From NCBI GenBank assembly GCA_965221075.1, contig OZ244865.1, forward strand, positions 806,001 to 870,000: DNA of 64,000 nt, in the 5' to 3' direction. The notes under the pieces were generated by a model that did no database searches, was not told the origin of the DNA, and saw only the letters and a list, made by a program, of their open reading frames with translations. The DNA comes from UBA2970 sp965221075 (GTDB lineage Bacteria; Verrucomicrobiota; Verrucomicrobiia; Limisphaerales; AAA164-E04). The position numbers and the translations under genes were made by a program. Numbering within the stretch: position 1 is the first letter of the stretch; each line of letters begins with the position of its first letter. Shown here one piece after another: positions 52,389-61,993 of the stretch.

Positions 52389-53161
52389 TCGGGTATGGGC
52401 CAGCGCCAGCCGGCCGTGAATCCGCCGTCCACATGCAGGACCTGGCCGGTGAGGAAGGCGGCCGCCCTGCTTGCCAGGAAGAGGGCCGCGCCCACCATGT
52501 CCTCGGGCTTCCCCAGCCGCTCCAGGGGGGTGTTGGCCTGGCCCCACGCCTGCATTCCGGAATCGGACCACAGCTCGCGGGTCAGGTCGGTGAGCACGAA
52601 GCCGGGAGCCAGGGCGTTGACCCGGACGCCGTAGGGGCCCCATTCCAGGGCCAGGGCCTGCGCCATCCTGGCCATGGCTGCCTTGCTCATGGCGTAGGGC
52701 AGGACGTTCTTGAGCGGCCGCTCGGCGTTGATCGAGGCGATCTGGATCTGGCAGCCGCTGCGCCGCTCGATCATGTGGCGGCCCACCTCCTGGGAAAGCC
52801 GCCAGGCCCCCTTCAGGTTGGTGTCCATCACCATGTCGTATTCCTCCTCGGTCAGCGTCTCGGCGGGCTTGCGCCGGTTGATCCCGGCGCAGTTGACCAG
52901 GGTGTCGATCCTGCCGTGGCGGCCCAGCACTTCCTCGACCAGGGGGGCCACGCTCCCGGCGACGTCGCAGCCATGGCCCCACACCTCTCCTTCCTCCTCC
53001 AGCTCCCGGGCGGCAGCCTGGGCGCTCCCGGCGGTGCGGCCGGTGAGGATCACCCTGGCGCCACGCTGGCAGAACCCCCTGGCGATGGCCTTGCCGATGC
53101 CGCGGCTCCCTCCCGACACCAGGACCACCTGCCGGCGGACCGAAAAGAGGGCGTCCTCCAT
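52385..53161 (-). CDS. Short-chain dehydrogenase/reductase (SDR)
   Basis: 258 residues, classical SDR. NAD(P)-binding SGGSRGIGKAIA, NCAG, catalytic Ser in QIASINAERP and Tyr/Lys in YAMSKAAM, and the C-terminal FLTGQVLHVDGGF. Similar enzymes include gluconate 5-dehydrogenase and 3-oxoacyl reductases; the operon with an exported Gfo/Idh/MocA protein and a PQQ propeller favours a sugar or uronate substrate (inference). ATG 53161 was chosen because it sits directly before the Rossmann strand. Confidence 0.88.
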   Translation of the reverse strand: MEDALFSVRRQVVLVSGGSRGIGKAIARGFCQRGARVILTGRTAGSAQAAARELEEEGEVWGHGCDVAGSVAPLVEEVLGRHGRIDTLVNCAGINRRKPAETLTEEEYDMVMDTNLKGAWRLSQEVGRHMIERRSGCQIQIASINAERPLKNVLPYAMSKAAMARMAQALALEWGPYGVRVNALAPGFVLTDLTRELWSDSGMQAWGQANTPLERLGKPEDMVGAALFLASRAAAFLTGQVLHVDGGFTAGWRWPIPE

Positions 53162-53171
53162 GGGATCCGGA

Positions 53172-54611
53172 CTACACCCGGGCAGGCACAACAAAGGGCT
53201 CCCGGTAGAAGCGGGACAGCATCAGGTTGGCCGCGGCGTTGCCGACGAAGGTCTCGGAGGCGGGATCGAAATCCAGCCTGGGCCCCATTTGGCAGGTGGA
53301 GCGGCCAGCGTCGATTCCCAGGGCCCGGGTGTTCTCGAGCACCATGCGCACCGAATCGGAGATCACCTCCGAATCGCCAAGGGCCGAGGTCCTCGTGCCG
53401 AAGGGGTAATCCCAGCCCATCCGGTAGGAGATGTTGCCGAGGTGGCAGAGCGCGCTGGAGTAGTGGCCCTCCAGGATGTCGGCGTGCTGCCCCCTGCGGC
53501 TGCGGCTGCGCACCGCGTCGATGAAGTTCCCGAAGATGTTCCCCTTTCCCAGCCCGGGGTCGGCATCGGCCAGGGGCCGGCCCTCGCCACGGTTGTTCTC
53601 GTAGAACTTCCCGTCCCGGATCATGCCCGCCTCCAGGTAGAACTCGTTGGCCACCTTGCGGGGAAACTCGTTCATCTTGCCCACCAGGCCGCGGGTCTCG
53701 AAGACCAGCTGGGTCTCTCCGTAGTCGAAGACCGCCAGCTGCATGTTGGGAGTCTGCCCCTGGTCGGAGTAGTTGGGGCCGTCCACGTAGCGGCCGCCCA
53801 TGGCGACCACCGAGCGGGGCAGCGTGGCTCCCTTGATGGCCCAGCGGGCGATATCCATCTCGTGGACGCCCTGGTTGCCCATGTCCCCGTTTCCGAAGTC
53901 CCAGAACCAGTGCCAGTTGTAGTGGACCAGGTTCCGGTGGAAGGGCTGGTCGGGAGCCGGGCCCAGCCACAGGTCGAAGTCGACGTTGCCGGGCGCTTCC
54001 TCGTAGGGCTTGAACCCGATGCTCCAGCGGGGCTTGCAGCAGTAGCCCTTTGAGACCAGCAGCCTGCCGTAGCGGCCGCTATGGACCGCAGCCACCTCCC
54101 GGGCGCGGGCCAGGCTGGCCCGGCTCTGGGTGCCGTGCTGCACGATGCGGTCGTACTTCCGGGAGGCCTCCACGCACTGGCGGCCCTCGAAGACGTTGTG
54201 GCTGCAGGGCTTCTCCACGTACACGTCCTTGCCCGCCTGGCAGGCCCATACGGTGATGAGCGAGTGCCAGTGGTTGGGGGTCGCCACGCTGACCGCGTCG
54301 ATCTCCTTGCTCTCCAGGAGCTTGCGCACGTCGGTGAAGGTGGCCACTCCCCCATGGGCCTGGTCCTTCTCCAGTTCGGCGTAGCGGCGGCGCACCACGT
54401 AGTCGTCGATGTCGCAGAGGCCGGCCACCCGGACCCCAGGCAGCCCCCGGAAGCCGGATATGTGCCCCCCGCCCCGGCTGTTGATGCCTATCACCGCCAC
54501 CCGGATGTCGTCGTTGGCTCCGAGGACGCGGGAATGCGGCTGGGCCAGCGCCAGGCCGAAGCCGGCGCCGAGGGCGCCCTTGACGAATCTGCGGCGGGTG
54601 ATCGTCTCCAT
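53172..54611 (-). CDS. Tat-exported Gfo/Idh/MocA family oxidoreductase
   Basis: 479 residues. Tat signal TRRRFVKGALGAGFGLALAQ at the N-terminus. The Rossmann start VAVIGINSRGGGHISGF, VATPNHWHS, the catalytic-region Lys in VYVEKPCSHN, WDFGNGDMGNQGVHEMDIARWA and YFxx-type C-terminal strands are standard for exported Gfo/Idh/MocA proteins abundant in Verrucomicrobiota. NAD-dependent oxidation or glycosidic bond chemistry on a sugar is likely. First gene of the minus-strand unit with the SDR (10 bp gap) and PQQ genes. Confidence 0.9.
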   Translation of the reverse strand: METITRRRFVKGALGAGFGLALAQPHSRVLGANDDIRVAVIGINSRGGGHISGFRGLPGVRVAGLCDIDDYVVRRRYAELEKDQAHGGVATFTDVRKLLESKEIDAVSVATPNHWHSLITVWACQAGKDVYVEKPCSHNVFEGRQCVEASRKYDRIVQHGTQSRASLARAREVAAVHSGRYGRLLVSKGYCCKPRWSIGFKPYEEAPGNVDFDLWLGPAPDQPFHRNLVHYNWHWFWDFGNGDMGNQGVHEMDIARWAIKGATLPRSVVAMGGRYVDGPNYSDQGQTPNMQLAVFDYGETQLVFETRGLVGKMNEFPRKVANEFYLEAGMIRDGKFYENNRGEGRPLADADPGLGKGNIFGNFIDAVRSRSRRGQHADILEGHYSSALCHLGNISYRMGWDYPFGTRTSALGDSEVISDSVRMVLENTRALGIDAGRSTCQMGPRLDFDPASETFVGNAAANLMLSRFYREPFVVPARV

Positions 54612-54893
54612 GGGATTGGCGACAGCCTTGCCACAACGCCTTCCCCGGGGCAATGAGAATCACATGCGGCTGGAACGGCGGCCCCGGTAATCGGACCCGG
54701 TTTTTCCGGCTGCCGCCCAAGCAAGCGGAATCAGGCAGCTTTTCCCTTCCATGAAGTCCTCTACTCTGGCAGCTGGAGCTGTGGACCTTCTGCAAGGCCA
54801 ATGCCTGCCAATCGAGTATCGGCCGGGAGCAATCTGGAAGAACCGCCCGAACAATCGTTGAGGGCAACAACGACCCTTGGATCGAGGATCACG

Positions 54894-55214
54894 ATGGCTG
54901 CCATGCCTGCACACCGGATCGCAACCCACCCCGGCGCCCTGCTGCGCGAGCAGATCGAGGATATGGGCCTGTCCGTCCAGCGGGCTGCCCGGGATTCCGA
55001 TCTCCCGGCGACGCTCCTGCACGAGATCGTTCACGAGCGTTGCGGCGTGAGCGCCGAGACGGCAATCGCTCTGGGCGAGTATTTCGGGCAGACGCCTGAA
55101 TTCTGGCTTAATGCCCAGATGACCTTCGATCTCGGCAGGGCCCTGGCAGAGGACGGTCCGGCCATTCGCGCCCGGGTCAGGCGCCGCGCGTCGGAACATG
55201 CTGCCGGCAGCTAA
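54894..55214 (+). CDS. HigA/VapI-type XRE-family antitoxin-like regulator
   Basis: 106 residues. IATHPGALLREQIEDMGLSVQRAA starts the XRE helix-turn-helix, and LLHEIVHERCGVSAETAIALGEYFGQTPEFWLNAQMTFDL is the classic HigA continuation. HigA antitoxins are normally preceded by a RelE-like HigB toxin, but the 282 bp upstream encode no such protein (only a 36-codon frame at 54751-54861 with no similarity I can see). It is thus an orphan or the toxin has been lost. ATG 54894 or 54903 are both possible. Confidence 0.8.
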   Translation: MAAMPAHRIATHPGALLREQIEDMGLSVQRAARDSDLPATLLHEIVHERCGVSAETAIALGEYFGQTPEFWLNAQMTFDLGRALAEDGPAIRARVRRRASEHAAGS

Positions 55215-55712
55215 ACCGGCCAGAAGCATTGAGGATATGGGAGCTGCAGTAAGGCCTCGTGCACCGGCCGAGGAAGCCGACCGGACCAAGGTCCAGCGGC
55301 TTTCTCCGGCCGGGCATGGCCCCGGCTGCACGCCCGCTCGGCTCGATATGCCACTCCTTCGATGCGGCGTTCCTGGTCCACGCAATTCGCTCCTTCATCG
55401 CGCTGTCGCTGCAGAACGATCTGGCCGACCGTGCCGGGGAGCCGGCTGCCTGGGAAGGATCGCTCTGACATAGCCTGGCAGCGCTAGCCATGCGGAGCGT
55501 CGGCTTCCGGAGAGGATGGCCGAAGAGCCCCCGGAGGGAAGCGAGCCTGCCGTTGCAGGCCCGGAACGGAAATCCCGGGCCGCCGCCGCAGGCAGGATAT
55601 CAGCGCCCGATGGCGACGCTGCGTCCTTCCGGAAAGGGCGGACTCCGCTCCGGTCCCGATCGGGTGTCCCACGGCTTCCCGATGCACCTGCCGATAGCGC
55701 CGGGCAGTCGGC
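55215..55712. other. 498-bp stretch without a convincing gene
   Basis: Short open frames on both strands give Arg/Pro/Ala-rich translations without a domain. The stretch follows the orphan antitoxin gene and precedes the 3' end of the minus-strand methyltransferase. I see no terminal repeats, integrase or tRNA. Confidence 0.45.
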
Positions 55713-56453
55713 TCATGCGTCCGGGCGCTGGAGCACGAAGAAGGTGTAGCCCGCGTCTTCGGAGAACCGGCGCATCGTTTCGATCTCCCTGCGGAGATCC
55801 GCTACCGCCTTCCGGATGCCGGCTTCGGGGTTCCCGTCCAGCTCTTCCGCCCGCGCCTCCAGCGGAGCGTAGTAGGCTTCGTGGGCCTCCTTCGACATTC
55901 GGAATCCGCCCGCTACCCGGTAGCCTGCAGCTTCGGAGCGGGAGAGGACCGTGGATTCGTCCGCCATGTCCGGATACTCCATGTCCCAGTGCGCACGGGA
56001 TTCCTCCGAAGGCTCTCCGGTCCACCAGGCGATGTCGCTGAACGCGAGGAAGCCGCCGGGACGGAGCCAGGGACGCCACCGAGCGAGCGCCCGCTGCATG
56101 CCTATCGCGTAGATGGAGCCCTCGGCCCAGACGAGGTCCATGCTCCCCTCGTCGACATCGAGATCTTCCATCCTCCCGCAAACGGGGCGGATGCGGTCCG
56201 CTACGCCTGCCTCGCGGGCAAGCCCGGACAGCTCCCCGATGAACGGGGCATGGATGTCGACGGCGGTGATCCGTGCGTTGCGGAGCGCTCTCGCCAGGGC
56301 GAGGGTAGTGCGGCCGCGTCCCACGCCCAGATCGATCGCTCTTCGGACGGCATCGTGGTCCGGAACCTCGCCTAGCGCGCGCAGCGTCGAGGCGTCGTCG
56401 CCCGGAGCGCCCTGGGAGAGGGGGGCGAGAACCCGGTAGAGGATGTCTTCCAT
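55713..56453 (-). CDS. Class I SAM-dependent methyltransferase
   Basis: 246 residues. Motif I AIDLGVGRGRTTLALA, motif II acidic TAVDIHAPFI, post-I VCGRMEDLDVDEGSMDLVWAEGSIY and LRPGGFLAFSD mark a UbiE/Coq5-like Rossmann methyltransferase. The substrate is not evident; the C-terminal part (EAHEAYYAPLEARAEELDGNPEA) is helical and specific to the subfamily. Start ATG 56453 with a GTG six bases upstream as an alternative. It is divergent from thrS across a 410-bp gap. Confidence 0.88.
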   Translation of the reverse strand: MEDILYRVLAPLSQGAPGDDASTLRALGEVPDHDAVRRAIDLGVGRGRTTLALARALRNARITAVDIHAPFIGELSGLAREAGVADRIRPVCGRMEDLDVDEGSMDLVWAEGSIYAIGMQRALARWRPWLRPGGFLAFSDIAWWTGEPSEESRAHWDMEYPDMADESTVLSRSEAAGYRVAGGFRMSKEAHEAYYAPLEARAEELDGNPEAGIRKAVADLRREIETMRRFSEDAGYTFFVLQRPDA

Positions 56454-56863
56454 GGACACGGCCCATGCTAATCCTGACTTCCTGGGCCGTCCTCGGCAAA
56501 GATCCGATGCCGAGCGATTTCCGGCCCCAGTCTCCAGGCGTGCCTCCATGCCGGGCCGGGCTGGACCGGGCTGGACCGGGCCTGTCCCGCCGGAACCGGC
56601 GCTTGTCCTTCCGCTGGCCTTTCCCTGGCCGAAGGGGCCGCAGCAGGCGGAGAGAGGGGAGACCGTCCGATGCCGCCTTCCCGGTTCCAGACGCTGCGAC
56701 AGGCGCGAGGGCGAGCCGGTCGGCCGTTTATCGTTTTTCCCCGATACCGATCCTGCTAGACCGGCCCCGGCCCGGTTGCCGACGGACGGATGCCGCCGTA
56801 GCCGTTCTCGAGAGGATCCGGCGATCCGCTGCACGTGATCGCGGGACGGGGCTCCAGGGAGAT
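56454..56863. other. 410-bp divergent gap upstream of thrS
   Basis: Promoter region for thrS and the methyltransferase. It holds two exact tandem copies of gctggaccgg (56561-56580) flanked by similar bases, and a short TATCG/CGATA inverted repeat inside the sequence near 56730-56745. The frame upstream of thrS stays open through it but encodes no TGS domain or other recognisable fold. Confidence 0.45.
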
Positions 56864-58663
56864 ATGGAGGAAGCCAGCAAGCGCAAGAGCCCCGAAGAGC
56901 GCCAGGGCATGTCCGATCTGGAACGCCTGCGGCATTCCTGCGCCCATGTGCTGGCCACTGCGGTGCTCCGCATCTGGCCCGGCGCCAAGCTGGACATCGG
57001 CCCTCCCACCCGGGACGGCTTCTACTACGACTTCGACCTGGAGGACCACCGCTTCTCGCCCGACGACTTCGAGCGCATCGAGGAGGAGATGAAGCGGGTG
57101 GTGAAGGAGAACCAGCGCTTCGAGCGGCAGGTGACGAGCCGCGAGGAGGCACGGGAGCTCTTCCTCCGGCTCGGCCAGACCTTCAAGCTGGAGCGGCTGG
57201 ACGATATCCCAGAGGGCGAGGAGATCACCTTCTACCGCAACGGGGACTTCGTGGATCTCTGCGCCGGCCCCCATGTGCCCCGCACCGGCAACGTCAAGGC
57301 CTTCCGCCTGCTCCGGGTGGCTTCGGCCTACTACCGGGGCAGCGAGAGGAATCCCCAGCTGCAGCGCATCTACGGGACCGCGTTCCGCAGGCGGGCCGAC
57401 CTGGACGCCTGGCTCGAGGCCCAGGAAGAGGCCCGGCGCAGGGACCACAGGCGCATCGGCCGGGAGATGGAGCTCTTCGCCTTCGACGACGACGTGGGGC
57501 TGGGACTGCCCCTGTGGCTGCCGCGGGGCACGGCGCTGATCGAGGAACTGGAGAAGCTGGCCCGGGAGACCGAGTTCGCCGCCGGATACCAGCGGGTGCG
57601 CACGCCCCACCTGGCCCGGGAGTCGCTGTACCGGACCTCGGGGCACCTTCCCTACTACGAGGACAGCATGTACCCCCCCATGGAGATGGGGGACGGCAAG
57701 GTTCCCGATCGCTACTACGTCAAGGCGATGAACTGTCCCCACCACCACAAGATCTTCGCCGCGGTGCCCCGCAGCCACAGGGATCTGCCCCTGCGCCTGG
57801 CCGAGTACGGGACCTGCTACCGCTACGAGAAGTCGGGGGAGCTGATGGGGCTGATGCGGGTTAGGTCGATGCAGATGAACGACGCCCACATCTACTGCAC
57901 CGCCGAGCAGTTCGCCGACGAGTTCCGGGCGGTCAACGACATGTACCTGCGCTACTTCGGGATCTTCGGCTTCGGCAAGTACCGGATGCGCCTCAGCACC
58001 CACGATCCCGCCCGTCTGGGGGACAAGTACGTGGACGAGCCGGAGCTCTGGCTGCGCACCGAGGCCATGGTGCGGCAGGTGCTGCAGGAGAGCGGCATCG
58101 AGCACGAGGAGATCGCCGACGAGGCGGCCTTCTACGGCCCCAAGATCGATGTCCAGGTCTGGAGCATCTCGGGCCGGGAGTTCACCCTGGCCACCAACCA
58201 GGTGGACTTCGCGGTTCCCGCCCGCTTCAACCTCGCCTACCGCACCCGGGAGAACACCATGGAGACGCCCCTGTGCATCCATCGCGCCCCTCTTGGAACC
58301 CACGAGCGCTTCATCGCCTTCCTGATCGAGCACTACGCCGGCAACTTCCCCCTGTGGCTGGCTCCGGAGCAGGTGCGGGTGCTTCCCATCGGGGAGGAGC
58401 CGCTGGACTACGCACGCCAGCTCCACCGGAGCTTGAGGCAGGAGGGGATCCGGGCCGAGCTGGATCCGGGCCACGATCCGATCAAGGGGAAGATCCGCAG
58501 CGCCGAGGAGGCGCGGGTCCACACCATGCTGGTGGTGGGGCCCAGGGAGGTGGAGAACGGCTCGGTGGCCCTGAGGGTGCACGGCAAGGGGAGCCGGGGG
58601 ACGCTGCCCCGGGACCGGTGCCTGGAAAAGCTGCTCGAGGACATTCGGGAGCGCCGCTCCTGA
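56864..58663 (+). CDS. thrS: Threonyl-tRNA synthetase, lacking the N-terminal TGS domain
   Basis: 599 residues. Editing (SAD) domain: RHSCAHVLATAVLRIWPGAKLDIGPPTRDGFYYDF (HxxxH and the DGFYYDF motif), later YRNGDFVDLCAGPHVPRTG. Catalytic domain: KAMNCPHHH zinc site, motif 2 CYRYEKSGEL with GLMRVRSMQMNDAHI, and IHRAPLGTHERFIAFLIEHYAG. An anticodon-binding domain follows (VRVLPIGEE, KGKIRSAEE). Most bacterial ThrRS proteins have a TGS domain of about 60 residues first; here the SAD domain begins around residue 16. ATG 56864 has GGGAG upstream. Confidence 0.95.
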   Translation: MEEASKRKSPEERQGMSDLERLRHSCAHVLATAVLRIWPGAKLDIGPPTRDGFYYDFDLEDHRFSPDDFERIEEEMKRVVKENQRFERQVTSREEARELFLRLGQTFKLERLDDIPEGEEITFYRNGDFVDLCAGPHVPRTGNVKAFRLLRVASAYYRGSERNPQLQRIYGTAFRRRADLDAWLEAQEEARRRDHRRIGREMELFAFDDDVGLGLPLWLPRGTALIEELEKLARETEFAAGYQRVRTPHLARESLYRTSGHLPYYEDSMYPPMEMGDGKVPDRYYVKAMNCPHHHKIFAAVPRSHRDLPLRLAEYGTCYRYEKSGELMGLMRVRSMQMNDAHIYCTAEQFADEFRAVNDMYLRYFGIFGFGKYRMRLSTHDPARLGDKYVDEPELWLRTEAMVRQVLQESGIEHEEIADEAAFYGPKIDVQVWSISGREFTLATNQVDFAVPARFNLAYRTRENTMETPLCIHRAPLGTHERFIAFLIEHYAGNFPLWLAPEQVRVLPIGEEPLDYARQLHRSLRQEGIRAELDPGHDPIKGKIRSAEEARVHTMLVVGPREVENGSVALRVHGKGSRGTLPRDRCLEKLLEDIRERRS

Positions 58664-58739
58664 AGGGCCGGCTTTCTCCTTGAATCCCCGACCGGCGCCT
58701 TCGACCATCCGGCGGCGTCTTCTTCCGATCCCACTGAGC

Positions 58740-59717
58740 ATGCATTCCACCTTCGGCCGCCTCCTTCCCGCCCTCCTCGCTATCCCCTTCCTCTCCGGCT
58801 GCGGGGGAGGAGACGGCGTGAAGCGGGAGTACTACAGCCTGGGCACGGCCCCGATGGGGGGGGCCTTCCACCCCATCGGCAGCGCCCTGAGCAGCGTCCT
58901 CAACGACAATCCCGGGGAGCGGAACTGGAAGGTGACCGCCGAGGCGACCGGGGGGTCGATGGAGAACATCCGCCTCCTGGCCAGCGGGAAGATCCAGTTC
59001 GCCCTCTCCAATTCCTCGATCACCTACTTCGCAGTCCGCGGCACCGAGGGGTGGGAGAAGGCGCACGAGGTGCGGGCAGTGATGAACCTCCAGCCCCTGG
59101 TGGCCATGTTCGTGACCCGCAAGGACTCGGGGATCGGGTCGATCGCCGATCTCAAGGGCCACCGGGTCTCGCTGGGGCCCCAGGGGGCCGGCTTCGAGTA
59201 CTTCATCCGTCCCATACTGAAGGAGTACATGGTGTCCTACGACGACCTGGAGCCGGTCTACTGCGGTCAGCAGAGCTCGGTGGACTACCTGGCCGACGGC
59301 TCCATCAAGGCGGCCTTCCTGGGAGGCGGGATCCCCACCGGATCCATCACCAGCGCGGCGACCACCATGGAGATCGCGTTCCTGCCCTACGAAGAGGCGC
59401 AGAAGCAGGCGCTGCTGGAGAAGTACCCCTTCTACGGCGAGGCGACCGTGCCGGCCGGCACCTACCGGGGGCAGGACGAGGACTACCACGGCCTGAACGT
59501 GGGATCGGCCCACGTCGTCACCAGCGCGTCGATCGACGAGGAGCTGGTCTACCAGGTCGCCCGCACCCTCTACGAGAACCGCGAACAGGCGTTCGAGGCC
59601 CATGCGGCCCTCCGGGCCATCGCCCCGGAAAACGTGGCTAGGGACACCGGCACCGAATTCCATCCCGGAGCCGTCCGGTTCTACCAGGAGATCGGGATCT
59701 GGCCCGAGGGCCGGTAG
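58740..59717 (+). CDS. TAXI-family TRAP transporter solute-binding lipoprotein
   Basis: 325 residues. Signal peptide and lipobox (FLSGC, Cys21). The TAXI-type opening YYSLGTAPMGGAFHPIGSALSSVLND, EATGGSMENIRLLASGKIQFALSNSSI and DLKGHRVSLGPQGAGFE identify the solute-binding protein. It delivers an organic anion (glutamate, 2-oxoglutarate or similar in characterised members) to the permease encoded two bases downstream. Membrane-tethered rather than free periplasmic. Confidence 0.92.
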   Translation: MHSTFGRLLPALLAIPFLSGCGGGDGVKREYYSLGTAPMGGAFHPIGSALSSVLNDNPGERNWKVTAEATGGSMENIRLLASGKIQFALSNSSITYFAVRGTEGWEKAHEVRAVMNLQPLVAMFVTRKDSGIGSIADLKGHRVSLGPQGAGFEYFIRPILKEYMVSYDDLEPVYCGQQSSVDYLADGSIKAAFLGGGIPTGSITSAATTMEIAFLPYEEAQKQALLEKYPFYGEATVPAGTYRGQDEDYHGLNVGSAHVVTSASIDEELVYQVARTLYENREQAFEAHAALRAIAPENVARDTGTEFHPGAVRFYQEIGIWPEGR

Positions 59718-59718
59718 G

Positions 59719-61824
59719 ATGAGCCGGCTGCGCCAGAAGGCCGTTCTGGTCCTGGGCATCGCGCTGTCCCTCTTCACGCTCTCGGAGGTCAACTACCCGC
59801 TTCTCGACCCGTTCCAGAAGTTCCCCATCTTCGGCCTGACGGGGATCGTCATCTGCTTTCTGGTCTTTCCCCTCCACAAGAGCCTGGCCAATGACCGGCT
59901 GGCCAGGGGGCTGGACTGGATCCTGGCCCTGGCGGCCGTCTTCTGCTGCCTCTACCTGATCTTCGAGGGGGAGGACGTTCAGAAGAGGTCGGGGAACTAC
60001 ACCCAGATGGATATCTGGGTGGCGGTCCTGGGCATGTTCCTGGTGCTGGAGGCCACCCGCCGGTCCATCGGCTGGATCCTGCCCCTCCTGGCCGTCGCCT
60101 TCCTGGCCTACGCCTTTATGGGCCCGGACCAGCTTCCTCCGTGGCTCTTCCCCCATCCGCCCTACGACCTGGCCCGGGTGGCCTCGCAGTCCTTCCTGCG
60201 CCAGGAGGGGGTCTGGGGCATGGCCATGAGCGTGATGTTCAACTTCGTCTTCCTCTTCGTGCTCTTCGGCGCCTTCCTGGAGGCCAGCGGGGCCACCCGC
60301 TTCATCGTGCAGTTCTCCCAGCGCGTCTTCGGCAACCGCTCCGGCTCCTCGGCCAAGGTGGCGGTCCTGGGCAGCGGGCTGATGGGCTCGCTCTCGGGCA
60401 GCGCGGTGGCCAACGCGGTGACCACCGGGACCTTCACCATCCCGATGATGCGCTCGAGCGGATTCCCGCCCCACATCGCCGGAGGAATCACCGCGGCGGC
60501 GGCCTCGGGCGGCGCCCTGGTGCCTCCGATCATGGGCGCAGGCGCCTACATGATGCTCGAGATGGTCCAAGGGGTGACCATCCAGCAGATCATCCAGGCG
60601 GCGGTGATCCCCGCCTTCATCTACTACTTCTCCCTGCTGGCCATCGTGCACTTCTACTCCAAGGCGACCCTGGCGGGGAAGGCTCCGGCCCGGGAAGGGG
60701 AAGCGGAAGCGGAAGGCGGGCAGCCTGGAGGCGTCTTCCTGAACCTGGAGTGCCTGACCTTCTTCGGCTCCCTCCTCCTGCTTGTCGTCCTGCTGCTCAG
60801 CGGATACTCGGCCAAGCTGGCGGTGTCCTGCTCCCTGGGCCTGATCCTGGCGCTCATCCTCTTCAACCGCAGGATCGTCTCCATCGGATGGACGGAGCGC
60901 CTGGCGACCCTCCTCCTGTTTCCCGTCCTGGTCTTCGGAATCCATTTCCTCGCCGGAATCTCCGTGCAGGGCGCGGGGATCTTCTCGCTGGTGGCCCTGC
61001 TCCTTCTGGGACTCCTCCATCCCAGGTGGCGGCCCATCGTCCAGAAGGCCCTGAGCCAGACCTCCCGCAACGGCATCTCGCTCATCTCGGCGGCAGCCTG
61101 CGTGGGTATCATCATCGCCATCGTGGTCCTGACCGGTGTGGGGACTTCCATGGCCGACACCATTGTCGACCTGGCCAGGGACAACCGGCTGCTGGCCCTG
61201 ATGGCGATCATGGTCTGCTCCATCTTCCTGGGCATGGGCCTGCCCTCGGTGGTCTGCTACCTGATCCTGGCCACCATGATCGGCAAGGCCCTCAACGACC
61301 TTGGCGTTCCCGAACTGGCCTCCCACTTCTTCATCTTCTACTTCGGGATGATGTCCATGGTCACGCCCCCGGTGGCCCTGGCCGCCTACGCCACCGCCTC
61401 CATCGCCGGGTCCAAGGTCATGCGGACCGGTTTCGCCGCCTTCCGCTTCGCGCTGGTGGGCTTCACCCTTCCCTACATGTTCGTCTACCGCCCGGAGCTG
61501 CTGCTGCTCCAGGGAAGTCCGGGCGAGATCCTGACGGCCGTCGTTCTCTCGCTGGGAGGGGTTGTCGCCCTGGCCGCGGGGCTGGCCGGATACATCTTCT
61601 CCCCCATGGGAGCGGCGGCGAGGGGGCTGGCCTTCGTGGCCGCGGCCCTCTCCCTCTTTCCTGGCAGCCTGGCGTGGCTCCTGGGCCTCGAGGGCCTGCT
61701 CTCCTCCTTGCTGGACTGGACCGGCTTCCTGATGCTGTTGGCGATCGGATACTTCAGCTGGCTCAAGACCCTGCCTCCCGGCCCCGGCCCCTCCAGCGCC
61801 AGGGGGATCCCTCCCGGCTCCTGA
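59719..61824 (+). CDS. TRAP transporter fused permease (TAXI type, 4TM-12TM)
   Basis: 701 residues, predominantly hydrophobic with about 16-18 helices. The small (DctQ-like) and large (DctM-like) subunits are fused: an N-terminal block (1-120) and the conserved DctM core SGLMGSLSGSAVANAVTTGTFTIPMM, AAAASGGALVPPIMGAGAYMM, and the repeat-related FLGMGLPSVVCYLILATMI and SMVTPPVALAAYATASIAGS. Secondary, sodium- or proton-coupled uptake with the TAXI binding lipoprotein as partner. The ATG begins one base after the previous stop. Confidence 0.93.
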   Translation: MSRLRQKAVLVLGIALSLFTLSEVNYPLLDPFQKFPIFGLTGIVICFLVFPLHKSLANDRLARGLDWILALAAVFCCLYLIFEGEDVQKRSGNYTQMDIWVAVLGMFLVLEATRRSIGWILPLLAVAFLAYAFMGPDQLPPWLFPHPPYDLARVASQSFLRQEGVWGMAMSVMFNFVFLFVLFGAFLEASGATRFIVQFSQRVFGNRSGSSAKVAVLGSGLMGSLSGSAVANAVTTGTFTIPMMRSSGFPPHIAGGITAAAASGGALVPPIMGAGAYMMLEMVQGVTIQQIIQAAVIPAFIYYFSLLAIVHFYSKATLAGKAPAREGEAEAEGGQPGGVFLNLECLTFFGSLLLLVVLLLSGYSAKLAVSCSLGLILALILFNRRIVSIGWTERLATLLLFPVLVFGIHFLAGISVQGAGIFSLVALLLLGLLHPRWRPIVQKALSQTSRNGISLISAAACVGIIIAIVVLTGVGTSMADTIVDLARDNRLLALMAIMVCSIFLGMGLPSVVCYLILATMIGKALNDLGVPELASHFFIFYFGMMSMVTPPVALAAYATASIAGSKVMRTGFAAFRFALVGFTLPYMFVYRPELLLLQGSPGEILTAVVLSLGGVVALAAGLAGYIFSPMGAAARGLAFVAAALSLFPGSLAWLLGLEGLLSSLLDWTGFLMLLAIGYFSWLKTLPPGPGPSSARGIPPGS

Positions 61825-61993
61825 TGCAGCGCGTCCCCGCTCCGGAGCCCGGGGCGGGGACGCGCTCCGTCCTGCCGTGGGCATCGGGCTGTCCGAAGGA
61901 GCCCTGCCGCGTCCGCCCTCGGGCCGCGGAAGGCTTCCCTCCCGGATCTCCAGCGGAAGGGCGCAGGGTGGCGATCCCGGCCGGTGCGCGTGC

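Noticed and set aside
54751..54861. 36-codon frame upstream of the HigA-like gene as a toxin.
   Set aside because: Too short and with no RelE/HigB-like residues.
56454..56863. Possible T-box or other leader riboswitch upstream of thrS.
   Set aside because: No T-box sequence, specifier loop or terminator is visible; only a short TATCG/CGATA repeat and a 10-bp direct repeat.
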